The position numbers and the translations under genes were made by a program. Positions 6,593-16,800 of a stretch of DNA of 43,655 nt are shown here, one piece after another; positions within the stretch are counted from its first letter, which is position 1; each line of letters opens with the position of its first letter. The DNA comes from Nostocales cyanobacterium Centralia_MAG_434. Lineage in GTDB: Bacteria > Cyanobacteriota > Cyanobacteriia > Cyanobacteriales > Nostocaceae. The notes beneath the pieces were generated by a model. It was given only the letters and a program-made list of their open reading frames with translations, was not told the DNA's origin and did no database searches. The stretch covers positions 1-43,655 of the forward strand of contig JAJPJF010000239.1 in the NCBI GenBank assembly GCA_021324415.1. The letters are read 5' to 3'.

Positions 6593-7597
6593 CTTCACTC
6601 CTACTGTACCCAAAGCACCAAATGCTAAAAGAGCCAACGGTGCTGAATTTTCAGGAACAGATTTTGCTTGAATTGCGGATAGTGTTGCTTGTGCAACTAG
6701 TCTCTGGGCATTTGTGGTGGGATGAACAGCATCATAGAACAAATAATCGTTTGGGTTATTACAAACAGTATAATTTCCGGCTCTAATACTGTTTACATCA
6801 CCTATTACACAAGGAGTGGTAACATTTTTGAACCCAAATTCTTCTGGAGAGGCTAGCACTTGATTGAATAGGGAATTGATATCAACAGGAATAATATTGA
6901 CACCAGGTACTAAACTTAAATTACCTAGAGTTGTCGCTAGCAGCGCATTATTGCTTGTTGACAGAGTTGTTAACTGGCTTGAAATGCCGTTGGCAAACGC
7001 ATAGGGAATCTTACCCAAATCTGGCAAATTAAAGACCACAATATTTTTAGCACCAGCTTGGGCAAGTAAAGTTACTGAATCTGATATATTTTTGACTGTC
7101 TGATTTGCATTAGCCCCGTTACCAAACAAATAATCATTAGCACCCGCCCAAATAGCGTAGATGGCGTTTGGGTCGGCGGTTTGTTTGCTTGTTTGTAAAC
7201 TTTGTGTATATAGACCAACTTGTGCTAGTACACCGGGTATACCAGAAACAAAGGCATTATCCAGACCAGAGTTAGAACCGCCAAAGGCATAGTTAATACC
7301 TTGGGTTGGAACTGTTGTACTTGAGAGATTGGTTACTAATGTGGGGGTTAATCCTAGCTGATTTCCAACATAGTCTACCCAAACCGGACCATTTGAAAAA
7401 CGTCCTTGAAAGAAGGGTGGATCTGGATTAAAAGCTTGTGTTGGATTGACTTGTCCTCCAGAGACATTGAAAACATTGCCAGTGTCAGAAAGGCTATCGC
7501 CAAATACGTATAGCTTGTCAAAATTTGCAGCGGAAGCTTTCACTGGCAACATGAAAGACAAAAGAACAAATCCTGCCCCTACAAGTTGTTTTCTCAT
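6578..7597 (-). CDS. Secreted SGNH/GDSL hydrolase with PEP-CTERM-like tail
   Basis: 339 residues. Signal peptide (1-23, cleavage after ASA), block I GDSLSDTG with the nucleophile Ser at about 35, block III GAND (152-155) and block V DAVHP with Asp289 and His292 complete the SGNH esterase/lipase catalytic set. The C-terminus has VPENSAP (314-320), a hydrophobic helix (320-334) and a short basic end KKVRS, i.e. a PEP-CTERM-type sorting signal with PEN in place of PEP. Such proteins are exported and, in bacteria with an exosortase, processed at the motif. Substrate unknown. The last three residues are coded by a TAACTCC repeat, so the basic tail may have been lengthened or replaced. Gene is monocistronic as far as visible. 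Confidence 0.9.
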   Translation of the reverse strand: MRKQLVGAGFVLLSFMLPVKASAANFDKLYVFGDSLSDTGNVFNVSGGQVNPTQAFNPDPPFFQGRFSNGPVWVDYVGNQLGLTPTLVTNLSSTTVPTQGINYAFGGSNSGLDNAFVSGIPGVLAQVGLYTQSLQTSKQTADPNAIYAIWAGANDYLFGNGANANQTVKNISDSVTLLAQAGAKNIVVFNLPDLGKIPYAFANGISSQLTTLSTSNNALLATTLGNLSLVPGVNIIPVDINSLFNQVLASPEEFGFKNVTTPCVIGDVNSIRAGNYTVCNNPNDYLFYDAVHPTTNAQRLVAQATLSAIQAKSVPENSAPLALLAFGALGTVGVKKVRS

Positions 7598-7885
7598 GCT
7601 TGTTTTATCCTGGTATTTTGGTTGTCGAGCAACTTTGACAAACGAAGAGAGAGCAGATCAGCCTAGATGTTATGTTTTTATACCAATCTCTATATTATTT
7701 TTAGTATGTTAGAATTATGCTTATAAGCGTCTAAAAGCGTTTTAAGACTGCTAGTTTTGCATCTTTTCTAATTGGTACTAGTTACGTAACAACTTGGATT
7801 GCTCCTTTATTTACGTGATTTTACTCAAATATTGTCGTTGTCGATTATAAATTTTTGTTAAAAATATCCAGGAAATCATCAAGCA

Positions 7886-9331
7886 TTAGCTTGGCGATCG
7901 CTTTAACTTCAAAGCCTCTTGAGCTGATATTCCTTCACTTTGAGTGCCGAAATACCATAAAGCAGCCGCAGCTTCAGAGCGCGTCACTGTTTTTTTAGGC
8001 TGGAATATGGTTGTATAACCAAATACCCGACGGATGTTAGATTTTTCGCCATTTTGGAAATCTGCCAACACAGCCCGTAACGCTTGGGGGTCAATTTTTG
8101 CTGCATCTTGAAAACCCCAAGTTTGCTTGACTGTGTCTAAGTTAGCAGCTGGCAATGCTTGACGGGTATCGAGAGGGACTTTCCACAAAATCAATTGTTC
8201 ACGTGTTAAGGGTGCATTAGGACGAAATAAAACTGCTGTAGAATCTCCAGATAAAGGGCTAGGAATTAACCCTGCTTCAGCAAGTCCTTGAATTGCACCG
8301 AAATCTGGATTTGTTTTAGGCACATCACTAAAAGCTGGTTGAGCAGTTTGCGATGCTAAGCGGATCTGCTTCGCTGGATTGTTAGCATACATAGCATTAT
8401 TCGCAGCAACTAGCCAACGTGCATAATCTTGACGGGTAATGATTTTGTTGGGTTCAAACAGACTTTTTGCTGTGCTATTGCCCTTTGCTGCATTCTCTTG
8501 TGCAGGTAATACACCTAACACAGCTAAGTCTTGTATATAGGGCCGAAATTCTGGCGGTGCTGTGTTCAGATCGCTAAACTCCTGAGCTTCAGGTGCATTT
8601 GTATTCTTTGTATCCGAACTACTTGCCTGTGTTGTCGCGTCTTGTTGTGGTACTGAACCAGCAGTCTGTGAATTATTAGTAGGTTGTGGAACAGTCTCAT
8701 TAGTTGTTTGGGCGTTAGGGGTTGGGGAAGCCTGACCAGTGGGAGTTTGAGTTGTTTGAGTCTCAGGAGTTGGGGAGGCTTGGGCAGTTGCTGAGGCGTT
8801 GCGTGTGTAGTCAATGAGGAGTTCAGTTTTTGTTTGCGGTTGCTTAGTGACAGGATCAATGATTGATTTTGGTTGAGTAGAAATTTTTACCAGTAAATCA
8901 TTCCGTCGTGCCTCTAAAATGCCTCCCTGTTGATCGTTTGGCTGCGGCAAAATCTGCCAGCTATTGCCTTGGAGCTGTTGTTGATAATAGCTAGAAATTA
9001 AATTGCTTGGATCAGAACTTAACCAGCGAGTTGAGACACTACTGTCTGAGCCACTAGAAGGTTTGACTTCTTGCAGGTTAGCATTGGGATAGAGGGGAAT
9101 CTCTTTAGGAAAATCAGTTGGCAACTGAACTGTCGCCTGCTGCTGATTTTGCTGATTTTGCTGTTCGCGTTGGTTATTAGCGCCAAACACAACTGGGTTA
9201 TCTTTCAATCTAGAATCAGCCGCCAAAGATTGCTCAAGGTTCTTGGCGACTGGGTTATTGGAACAAGCTGTTAGCGAAGTAAGTAAAACAGCTAAACTGA
9301 TCAAGATAGCTGGACGTTGACGGTGCAGCAC
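7886..9331 (-). CDS. SLH-domain lipoprotein
   Basis: 481 residues. The N-terminus is a lipoprotein signal with lipobox LTAC (Cys23), followed by a globular region, a long Thr/Gln/Pro/Ser-rich linker (about 180-255, with repeated ASPTP and TQT motifs) and S-layer-homology repeats from about 260 to 470 (EFRPYIQDLAVLGVL ... ITRQDYARWLVAAN; FSDVPKTNPDFGAIQGLAEAGLI ... LTREQLILWK; VTRSEAAAALWYFG). In cyanobacteria SLH domains anchor proteins to the pyruvylated wall polymer. A lipid anchor together with SLH suggests it links the membrane and peptidoglycan layers. Precise role unknown. It faces sasA divergently across a repeat-bearing spacer. Confidence 0.87.
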   Translation of the reverse strand: MLHRQRPAILISLAVLLTSLTACSNNPVAKNLEQSLAADSRLKDNPVVFGANNQREQQNQQNQQQATVQLPTDFPKEIPLYPNANLQEVKPSSGSDSSVSTRWLSSDPSNLISSYYQQQLQGNSWQILPQPNDQQGGILEARRNDLLVKISTQPKSIIDPVTKQPQTKTELLIDYTRNASATAQASPTPETQTTQTPTGQASPTPNAQTTNETVPQPTNNSQTAGSVPQQDATTQASSSDTKNTNAPEAQEFSDLNTAPPEFRPYIQDLAVLGVLPAQENAAKGNSTAKSLFEPNKIITRQDYARWLVAANNAMYANNPAKQIRLASQTAQPAFSDVPKTNPDFGAIQGLAEAGLIPSPLSGDSTAVLFRPNAPLTREQLILWKVPLDTRQALPAANLDTVKQTWGFQDAAKIDPQALRAVLADFQNGEKSNIRRVFGYTTIFQPKKTVTRSEAAAALWYFGTQSEGISAQEALKLKRSPS

Positions 9332-9669
9332 AGGAAATCAAAATTTGAGTGTCTATTCCTACCCTAGCGCAGACAGTCAGTTATCAGTTATCAGTGAACA
9401 GTTATCAGTGAAAAGGCATACAGTGGGGGAATTTAGCTCTGTCCTTATAGGTTCTCAAGACGGTATAGGCTCACAAATATAAGGAATCCTTACCCAAGAT
9501 CAAGGAAATTGCTAACTGTTCAAGGCTAACTGTTCATTGTCAAAAAAGCTTGTGGGATCGGAGACTGAAAAATCTAAAATAGATATTAAATTGAAAAAAA
9601 AGAATAACTATGACATCAATAACGGAGCGTAAATTCCAATTTCTGTAAAGCCTCTTCAGTTTTTTACCT
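9332..9669. other. Spacer between the SLH lipoprotein gene and sasA, with repeats
   Basis: No gene seen. It holds the TTATCAGTGAACAG repeat family (9381-9411) in the orientation opposite to the copy at 5898, and two GCTAACTGTTCA units 14 bases apart (9511-9522, 9525-9536). The remainder should contain the divergent promoters of both genes, but I could not assign -10 or -35 boxes with confidence. Confidence 0.7.
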
Positions 9670-10875
9670 GTGCTGAAACACGATTACATGCTAGTTTCTC
9701 AAGATCAGCCTACTTCTTCTGAAGCCCCACTCCAACTGCTACTTTTTGTTGATGGACGCCCAAAGTCCCGACAACAAGTGCAGCGAATTCGTGCTTACTT
9801 GAAAGAATTGGAGGCTGAATACAAATTTGAATTGCAAATTATTGAGGTTGGGCAACAACCTTATCTGGCCGAACATTTCAAACTGGTAGCAACACCTGCT
9901 TTAATTAAAATCCATCCTGAGCCCAGACAAACACTGGCGGGAAGTAATATCGTTGCTGAAATTAAAAATTGGTGGCCTCGTTGGCAAGCAGCAGTAGATG
10001 CTTACTTGAAGTTACAGAGTGATTTACAAGAAAATACAGAGGAAAATGGTCGTGTTCGGGAGTCCTCATCCTCAATTCACTCTATTGCAGTTTCAGCGGA
10101 AGTGATGAGACTTTCTGATGAAGTTTTTCGCTTGAAACAGGAGAACGAAAAACTCCAAGAGCAACTGCAGTTTAAAGATCGAGTGATTGCTATGTTAGCC
10201 CATGACCTCCGCAATCCCCTCACTGCAACGGCAATTGCTATAGATACTCTCCAGTCTAACTATAATCCGGAAAAAGGTGTATTTAGGCGGTTGACACCTG
10301 CTACTACGGTGCATCTGTTTAAACAAGCTCGTAGTCAAACAAAGATAATAGACAAGATGATCACTGACCTTTTGCAGGTAGGTCGTAACAATGAAAGCGA
10401 ACTTCCTATTCAACCGCAAAAGGTGCAACTGGGGGAGCTTTGTCAAGAAGGACTAGCAGAATTGCGCGATCGCTACATAGCCAAATCCCTCAAAATTAAA
10501 AAAGATATCCCACAGGACTTACCCTGCGTTTATGCAGATCCAGAGCGGATACGCCAAGTGTTGATAAACTTGTTAGACAATGCTATCAAATACACACCAG
10601 AGGGTGGTAGCATCATCGTATCTGGTCTTCATCGCACTACTCAAAAAATTCAATTTAGTATTGGAGACACTGGTCCTGGAATTCCAGAAGAAAACCGTGA
10701 GCGTGTTTTTGAGCACAAATTCCGGTTGAAACGAGATGAAGCAACAGACGGGTATGGCATTGGACTGTGTTTGTGTCAGCGTATTGTCCGCGCTCACTAC
10801 GGTCAAATTTGGGTAGACTCGTCTCCTGGTGGTGGTGCATGGTTTCACTTCACCTTACCAGTTTATCCAAACTAA
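9670..10875 (+). CDS. sasA: Clock output sensor kinase SasA
   Basis: Histidine kinase of 401 residues (GTG 9670) or 395 (ATG 9688; neither has a clear ribosome site). The N-terminal 15-105 segment is a KaiB-like thioredoxin-fold domain ([20 protein letters not shown]), which competes with KaiB for KaiC. A coiled-coil linker (143-172) leads to the H-box [10 protein letters not shown] with His178, N-box [15 protein letters not shown]1 [10 protein letters not shown] and G2 GYGIGL. SasA autophosphorylates on KaiC and signals to RpaA, linking the circadian oscillator to global transcription. No transmembrane segment, as expected of a soluble KaiC partner. kai genes are not in the window. Confidence 0.95.
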   Translation: MLKHDYMLVSQDQPTSSEAPLQLLLFVDGRPKSRQQVQRIRAYLKELEAEYKFELQIIEVGQQPYLAEHFKLVATPALIKIHPEPRQTLAGSNIVAEIKNWWPRWQAAVDAYLKLQSDLQENTEENGRVRESSSSIHSIAVSAEVMRLSDEVFRLKQENEKLQEQLQFKDRVIAMLAHDLRNPLTATAIAIDTLQSNYNPEKGVFRRLTPATTVHLFKQARSQTKIIDKMITDLLQVGRNNESELPIQPQKVQLGELCQEGLAELRDRYIAKSLKIKKDIPQDLPCVYADPERIRQVLINLLDNAIKYTPEGGSIIVSGLHRTTQKIQFSIGDTGPGIPEENRERVFEHKFRLKRDEATDGYGIGLCLCQRIVRAHYGQIWVDSSPGGGAWFHFTLPVYPN

Positions 10876-11298
10876 TCAGATGAATTCTTTGTTCTGTTGC
10901 AATGCCTCGATAATTTGAACATTAGCCTCAGGAAAAGTAAACTGTGATAGCTCCTCTAAACTAACCCAGCGAACTTCATCACATTCTAGAGGTTGGGGAG
11001 TACCTGAAAGATGACGACAGTGATGCACCACGAGGGTAACACGCAGATGGGTGTAAGTGTGATCAATGGTAATCAAACGCTCACCTACTTCAATGTCTAT
11101 TCCTAGTTCTTCATAAATTTCTCTTTTAATACACTGTTCAACAGTTTCACTCTTCTCGATTTTGCCTCCTGGAAATTCCCACAAACCGCCCATGACTCCT
11201 TTAGGGCGACGACGATCAATGAGAATTTCTCCTTGTTCATTCCAAATGATAGCAACACCAATAATTTTATGGGGTGGAACACCAGAGGTTTCGATCAT
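10876..11298 (-). CDS. mutT: MutT-type 8-oxo-dGTP diphosphatase
   Basis: From ATG 11298 the protein has 140 residues, close to other MutT proteins; a TTG at 11337 would add 13 residues (LACSCFSHHPRP) unlikely to belong to it. The NUDIX box is complete: GGKIEKSETVEQCIKREIYEELGI, preceded by the WEFPGG motif of true MutT/NUDG enzymes. The VGVAIIWN first strand and IDRRRPKGVMGGLWEF also fit nucleotide-pool sanitisation. The stop codon abuts that of sasA, so the two genes converge with no spacer. An upstream hairpin (11359-11391) ends the transcript of the DUF760 gene before it. Confidence 0.88.
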   Translation of the reverse strand: MIETSGVPPHKIIGVAIIWNEQGEILIDRRRPKGVMGGLWEFPGGKIEKSETVEQCIKREIYEELGIDIEVGERLITIDHTYTHLRVTLVVHHCRHLSGTPQPLECDEVRWVSLEELSQFTFPEANVQIIEALQQNKEFI

Positions 11299-11349
11299 AG
11301 GTCGTGGGTGATGAGAAAAACAACTACAAGCCAACAATTCACAAAGGAC

Positions 11350-11391
11350 TTAAAACAAAGCTCGGCAGAAATCAAGATAGTCTGCCGAGCT
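11350..11391 (-). terminator. Rho-independent terminator after the DUF760 gene
   Basis: On the minus strand AGCTCGGCAGA / TCTGCCGAGCT forms a perfect 11-bp stem with an 11-base loop (11359-11391), followed by TTGTTTT. It lies about 260 bases downstream of the DUF760 stop and upstream of mutT. Confidence 0.7.
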
Positions 11392-11494
11392 GGTATTTTA
11401 TTACAAATCGTAAAATATGTTTAATTCTTTAACGACCTCTTTTAAATAGAGGCAAAATACAATTAAATGTTTTTAGTCACCTAGTTATCTTTAA

Positions 11495-11553
11495 AGGCTC
11501 CCTCCTCTGTTGAAGAGGTAGAGATTCCCCTCTAGTTAAGGGGAGGGAGGCTG
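11495..11553. repeat. Nested inverted repeat able to form a three-branched structure
   Basis: Outer arms GGCTCCCTCC and GGAGGGAGGCT pair with one mismatch and enclose two small hairpins, CCTCT-GTTGA-AGAGG and CCCCT-CTAGTTA-AGGGG. The rest of the 11338-11649 spacer shows only the terminator above and AT-rich DNA. Confidence 0.7.
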
Positions 11554-11649
11554 TTAAGCTCTGATTTAGAACTCTTCTGGATTGTTTTCTATTTGGCTGT
11601 GACAAGACACAAAACCAACAATCTCTAACCCCTATTAGCAAATTTGTCA

Positions 11650-11997
11650 TCACTCGTCAGTTTCCAGGTGATTGCTATCGGTTCCTTGTAGCGCTACTTC
11701 AAAGTTCATTCTTTGTTCAGCGTTACGCAAGAAATAACCGCTAATCATAGCAGATGCAAGAAGCCGACCAAGATTTTCCCGACTGGTGGTGACACTCACA
11801 CCAAAATGCTCCGATGGTAAATTTCCTAATAGCCCTACAATGTTCCGTTCCATTACTTGGAAAACTTCTGTAGAGGTTGGCTTGGATAATTGGCTGACTG
11901 TTTCTGGACTTAAGGATTTAACGTACTGCCACAGTAGGTTTCCAGTTTCTGACTCACCGTTAAAGAATTCTGAAACTCTGTTAGATGGGTTGTTCAC
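11650..11997 (-). CDS. DUF760 family protein
   Basis: 115 residues from a GTG start at 11997, which has a good ribosome site (GGAGAAGG a few bases upstream). The DUF760 pattern is visible: LLWQYVKSLSPETVSQLSKPTSTEVFQVMERNIVGLLGNLP followed by SRENLGRLLASAMISGYFLRNAEQRM. The family is limited to cyanobacteria and plastid-bearing plants; members are small soluble proteins of unknown function. No signal peptide or membrane segment. It sits between the sigma-factor gene and a terminator on the same strand, with 185 bases separating it from the sigma stop, so it could be read from either promoter. Confidence 0.88.
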   Translation of the reverse strand: MNNPSNRVSEFFNGESETGNLLWQYVKSLSPETVSQLSKPTSTEVFQVMERNIVGLLGNLPSEHFGVSVTTSRENLGRLLASAMISGYFLRNAEQRMNFEVALQGTDSNHLETDE

Positions 11998-12159
11998 TTT
12001 ACCTTCTCCTAAGATGTCGTGTTAAGTGACTCAAATGGTTGAATGGTTGTGGTGTAATTGACTCAGCTATGTTCTATCTGTTCCTGTCAATAAATGTAAC
12101 AGATTAGCCTTTAGACAGAAGTCGGTGTAACCGTACCAAGTTCAACGGATTTTCGCACC

Positions 12160-12180
12160 ATTAGTCATGTTGTGACTAAT
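12160..12180. terminator. Small hairpin directly after the sigma-factor stop
   Basis: ATTAGTCA - TGTTG - TGACTAAT, an 8-bp perfect stem starting 2 bases beyond the stop codon on the minus strand. No T-run follows, so termination is only possible, not shown. Confidence 0.4.
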
Positions 12181-12182
12181 CA

Positions 12183-13139
12183 CTAACTTGCCAGATACTC
12201 ATCGATACCAGCTTTCGACTTGCGAAGTTTGGATAAAGCTTCCCGTTCAATTTGCCGTACTCGTTCACGACTGATATGTAGGATCTCACCGATTCTTGCA
12301 AGAGTAAGTGCTTGCCCATCAGTTAAACCAAAGCGCAAGGAAATAACTTCTTTCTGCTGTGGAGTCAGTTCTGACATCAAGCAGTCTAAGTCATAAGATA
12401 GAGAAGATTGCGTCACAAACTCTTCTGGTGAAGCACTTTCATCCTCCAACATTTCTCCCAGTTCAGTGTCATAGTTATCTCCCAACCGTAAATCAAGGGA
12501 TAATGGCACACGTGCTTTTTCCAGATACTCCCTTACCTGTTTTGGGGTCAATTCTAGTTCCTCAGCTAGCTCAGAAACTGTTGGAGCTCGTCCCAATCTT
12601 TGAGATAATTGTCGCTGAGCCTTTTTAATCTTGTTTAGTTTTTCGGTAATGTGGATAGGCAACCGAATAGTGCGACCTTTTTCAGCAATCGCACGGGTGA
12701 TAGCTTGGCGAATCCACCAATAGGCATAGGTAGAAAATCTATAGCCTTTGGTAGGGTCAAACTTTTCTACACCTCGTTGCATGCCAATGCTACCTTCTTG
12801 AATCAAGTCCAGTAGATCGACATTGCGCTTAATGTACTTTTTGGCAACTGAGACAACTAGCCGCAGATTGGCTTCTACCATTTTGCGTTTCGCAATTTCT
12901 CCGTCAGCGATCGCATCATTTAGTTCTGCTGGTTCTAGCTTTGTTGCTTGTGCCCACTCTTCTATAGTTGGGTTACGACCCAACTGTGTAGTCAGAAACT
13001 CCCTCACTTCGTGCAAGCTAGTTGAACGCTGCACCTGTTTGCCATAAAAAATCTCTTCTTCATGGGTTAAGAGTGGTACACGACCAATCTCTCGCAGATA
13101 AGTCCGCACGAGGTCTGTGGCTGTCTGAGCGGTCTTCAT
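12183..13139 (-). CDS. Group 2 RpoD-like sigma factor
   Basis: 318 residues, with regions 1.2 ([21 protein letters not shown]), 2 ([55 protein letters not shown]), 3 ([19 protein letters not shown]) and 4 ([36 protein letters not shown]). It lacks the long region 1.1 of the primary SigA, and so is a group 2 (non-essential, stress- or nutrient-responsive) factor. It resembles the SigB/SigD class in size, but I cannot pick the subtype from sequence alone. The start ATG is followed by [14 protein letters not shown], a short N-terminus. It has a long AT-rich upstream spacer, consistent with its own regulated promoter. Confidence 0.93.
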   Translation of the reverse strand: MKTAQTATDLVRTYLREIGRVPLLTHEEEIFYGKQVQRSTSLHEVREFLTTQLGRNPTIEEWAQATKLEPAELNDAIADGEIAKRKMVEANLRLVVSVAKKYIKRNVDLLDLIQEGSIGMQRGVEKFDPTKGYRFSTYAYWWIRQAITRAIAEKGRTIRLPIHITEKLNKIKKAQRQLSQRLGRAPTVSELAEELELTPKQVREYLEKARVPLSLDLRLGDNYDTELGEMLEDESASPEEFVTQSSLSYDLDCLMSELTPQQKEVISLRFGLTDGQALTLARIGEILHISRERVRQIEREALSKLRKSKAGIDEYLAS

Positions 13140-13601
13140 GGCGCTACTCTTTGGTAATGATGGGTTTTGTACTTACGGTCTTTAACTGAGAGATACCTTT
13201 ATAAAGGTGCTAGCCCATTAATTTAGAAATTATGGTATAAATTGAAACATTTTCCTGACTTGAACTGATAAATAAGCACAACTTGGTTAGGTTCATAACT
13301 GAGTCACACTACAGGTTTTTTTCTTCTCTCTCTAGTATCCAAAGTTAGATAAAAAGTGTTCATTCAAACATTTTTTGTATATTTTTGCATTATTACTAAT
13401 CTTAACATTTATGAAAATTAATTGAATACCTGCCATGTTTGAATTTTGGGACTTTTATAGATTTATTTCAGCTTGCTATTCGCCCCCAGAATGCCTAGAA
13501 GGCTTTTTCACATAGAGATATCTGAAATTATAGGTAATAAACTTTCTGAGAATTGTTAGGATTAGTTAAAAATTTCTAGTAATATTCATAAGCTATTGCT
13601 C
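13140..13601. other. AT-rich spacer upstream of the sigma-factor gene
   Basis: No gene or RNA recognised on either strand; only very short frames. It is AT-rich, with runs such as CATTTTTTGTATATTTTTGC, and probably holds the sigma-factor promoter. Confidence 0.6.
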
Positions 13602-13800
13602 TCATAGTCCACTCAGCCAACCCTGAGAGCTAAACCCCCCTTCCCTTGTCCACGCCAGTTGCTTCAAGTCGGCGAAGCCGGACGCCAGTCGCGCGCTGGC
13701 TCCCCAACGCACTGGCTCCCCTTGTCCACGCCAGTTGCTCCACTTGGGGAGACCCCAAGACCGCACTGGCTCCCCTTGTCCCCCTTGTCCCAATCAGTAA
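13602..13800. repeat. Mosaic of dispersed palindromic and 9-bp repeats
   Basis: GC-rich and unlike its surroundings. A 21-base direct repeat ending CACGCCAGTTGCT occurs at 13643-13663 and 13719-13739. GCACTGGCTCCCCTTGTCC occurs at 13709-13727 and 13763-13781. GCCAG-TCGCGCG-CTGGC is a palindrome (13684-13700), and 13726-13771 is the inverted partner of the tnpB repeat at 1063-1108. CCCTTGTCC 9-mers (from 13773) link it to the array at 18445. Open frames through it on both strands are repeat translation products. Confidence 0.85.
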
Positions 13801-13801
13801 A

Positions 13802-13841
13802 TAAAAAAAATCCCCACCCTCACCCTTGGCGCTTGGTGGGG
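13802..13841 (-). terminator. Rho-independent terminator of carB
   Basis: Minus strand: CCCCACC, a 16-base interior, then GGTGGGG followed by A and eight T (bases 13803-13810 on the plus strand are A). It lies 6 bases after the carB stop. Confidence 0.88.
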
Positions 13842-13847
13842 AAGATT

Positions 13848-16800
13848 TCAAATGCTGTAGTCCTGAATCCCTTTCACATCTAAAGTTGTGTTTTGTAAAG
13901 AACGGATAGCCGCAACAGTGGCTTTTGCCCCAGCAACAGTAGTAATAATGGGGATTTTGTAAGTTAAGGCTGTTCGACGGATGAGCCTAGCATCTGATTG
14001 GGCTTCTTCACCAGAGGGTGTATTGATGATGAGTTGTATTTTATGGTTTTTAATTGCATCTAGGACATGAGGACGGCCTTCATGGAGTTTCAGCACTAAC
14101 TCAACATCTAACCCATACTGTTGAAGGGTACGACGAGTACCCTCAGTTGCCATGACAGAAAAGCCTAAATCAATAAATTCCTTTACTACAGGAACTGCAG
14201 CAGCTTTGTCACGATTGTTCATGGACACAAACACTGTTCCTGTTAAAGGTAAACGTTCACCAGCTGCCAGTTCTGCCTTAGCAAAAGCGCGTCCGAAATC
14301 GATGTCGATACCCATGACCTCACCCGTAGAGCGCATTTCTGGTCCTAAGATTGTGTCAGTACCGGGGAATTTACTAAAAGGTAATACGGCTTCTTTGACT
14401 GCAATATGGGATGGTATGACTTCTTGAGTAAAACCCAGTTCCTCTAAAGTTTTACCGGCCATAATCAGGGATGCCAGTTTTGCTAATGGCACACCGATCG
14501 CTTTAGACACAAACGGCACTGTGCGAGATGCGCGGGGGTTGGCTTCTAGAATGTAAACTTGGGCATTAGAAACAGCTTCTGTAGAGGATAATGCATCTAT
14601 TGAATTGGTGATTTCATCTGTTGCTTTAACAGCAAACTGAATATTCATTAGCCCTACTACATTAAGTGCCTGCGCCAGTTGCACTGTCCAGGTACGAATT
14701 TGATCAAGAACTGCTGATGATAGGGAAATAGAAGGCAAAGAACAAGCTGAATCTCCTGAGTGAATCCCTGCTTGCTCAATGTGTTCCATAATACCACCAA
14801 TCACAACTCGGCCAGTGCTGTCAGATATGGCATCCACATCCACTTCAATGGCATTTTCCAGGAACTTGTCAATCAGAATGGGATGTTCCGGTTCTACTTG
14901 TACCGCAAAGGTCATGTAGCGTTCTAACTCAGCATCGGAGTAAACAATTTCCATAGCCCGTCCACCCAAAACATAACTAGGACGCACTACCACCGGGTAA
15001 CCAATACGTTGAGCAACAACTAGAGCATCCTCATTTGTGCGAGCGATACCATTCAACGGTTGGGCAATATTTAACGATTTAAGAATCTGCTCAAATCGCT
15101 CCCGATTTTCAGCCATGTCAATTGAATCTGGCGAGGTCCCCCAAATTTTTGTGAGGAGTGCAGATGAGTTCTTCTCTACTTCCTTTAAATACTCCTGTAA
15201 TGGAACTGCTAACTTTAATGGTGTTTGGCCACCAAACTGAACAATGATGCCAACAGGATTTTCTGCCTCTATGATGTTTAACACATCTTCTTTAGTCAAT
15301 GGCTCAAAGTAAAGGCGATCGCTCGTATCATAATCTGTCGAGACTGTCTCCGGGTTAGAGTTGACCATAATCGTCTCATAGCCTGCGTCTTTGAGCGCAT
15401 AAGCAGCGTGACAACAACAATAGTCAAATTCAATTCCCTGACCAATGCGGTTAGGACCACCGCCTAAAATCATCACTTTGGGCTTGGTTGTTGGTATGAC
15501 CTCCGTCTGTCCTTCGTAGGTCGAATAGTGGTAAGGAGTGAATGCTTCAAATTCAGCAGCACAAGTGTCTACTGTTTTGTAAACTGGGATGACATCCAAT
15601 TTTTGCCGATATAGCCGGACTTCATCTTCAGTAGTTTTTGTTGCAAAAGCAATTTGGCGATCGCTAAAGCCTTGACGTTTTACTTCATACAATTGCTCTT
15701 TTGTCAATTGCTGCAACGGTGTCCGCTTCAAGAATTTTTCCACTTCCAGCAGTTGTTGCATTTTATCTAGGAACCAGAGGTCAATGCCTGTTAACTCGTA
15801 GATTTCCTCGACACTCATTCCTAACTGCATAGCGTGACGGACAGCAAATATCCGCTCAGGATTTGGTGTCCGCAGCTGAGCACGAATTTGATCACCACTA
15901 GGTAATTTTTCTTTAATATCGCAACCCCAACCAGCACGCCCAGTTTCTAAGGAACGTAACGCCTTTTGAAAAGACTCGTTAAAGGTTCGCCCAATGGCCA
16001 TGGCTTCCCCAACCGACTTCATTTGCGTTGTTAATACTGGTTCAGCGCCAGGGAACTTTTCAAAGGCGAATCGGGGAATTTTTGTCACCACATAATCAAT
16101 TGTCGGCTCAAAAGAGGCTGGAGTTTTTTTGGTGATATCGTTATTTATTTCATCTAGGGTGTAGCCGACGGCTAGCTTTGCCGCCATTTTAGCAATAGGG
16201 AAACCAGTTGCTTTAGAAGCCAAAGCAGAACTGCGGGAAACACGGGGGTTCATCTCAATCACTACGACTTCCCCATTGACAGGATTGACAGCAAACTGAA
16301 TGTTAGAACCACCAGTTTCCACACCTATTTCGCGGATAATTTTAATTGCCATATCACGCAGCCGCTGGTATTCTTTATCAGTCAGAGTTTGGGCTGGGGC
16401 AACGGTGATTGAGTCTCCAGTATGGATACCCATCGGATCAAGATTTTCGATAGAACAGATAATCACAACGTTATCTGCTAGATCCCGCATCACTTCTAGT
16501 TCATACTCTTTCCAACCTAATAAAGACTGGTCAATGAGAATTTGCGACACAGGACTAGCATCTAAACCAGCTTGTGCCATTTCTGCAAATTCTTCTTCGT
16601 TGTATGCAATACCACCACCAGTACCACCTAAGGTGAAGGCAGGGCGAATGATGAGAGGATAGGTTCCAATTTCTTGAGCGATCGCCTTAGCTTCCTCTAG
16701 TGATGCTGCTGTACCACTAGGACAAACTTTCACTCCAATTTTCGCCATTGCTTCGTTAAACAGTTTTCTGTCTTCAGCTTTCTCAATTGCCGGAAGCTTG

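Noticed and set aside
11338-11649. Possible tRNA in the cloverleaf-like structure
   Set aside because: No CCA-compatible acceptor stem, T-loop GTTCGA or anticodon arm.
13602-13800. Possible CRISPR array
   Set aside because: Direct repeats occur only twice each, with nested palindromes and no uniform spacers; no cas genes in the window.
13602-13883. Three overlapping frames of 63-74 codons
   Set aside because: They run through the repeat mosaic and into the carB terminator; peptide text (PLGETPRPHW) is the known translation of cyanobacterial repeats.
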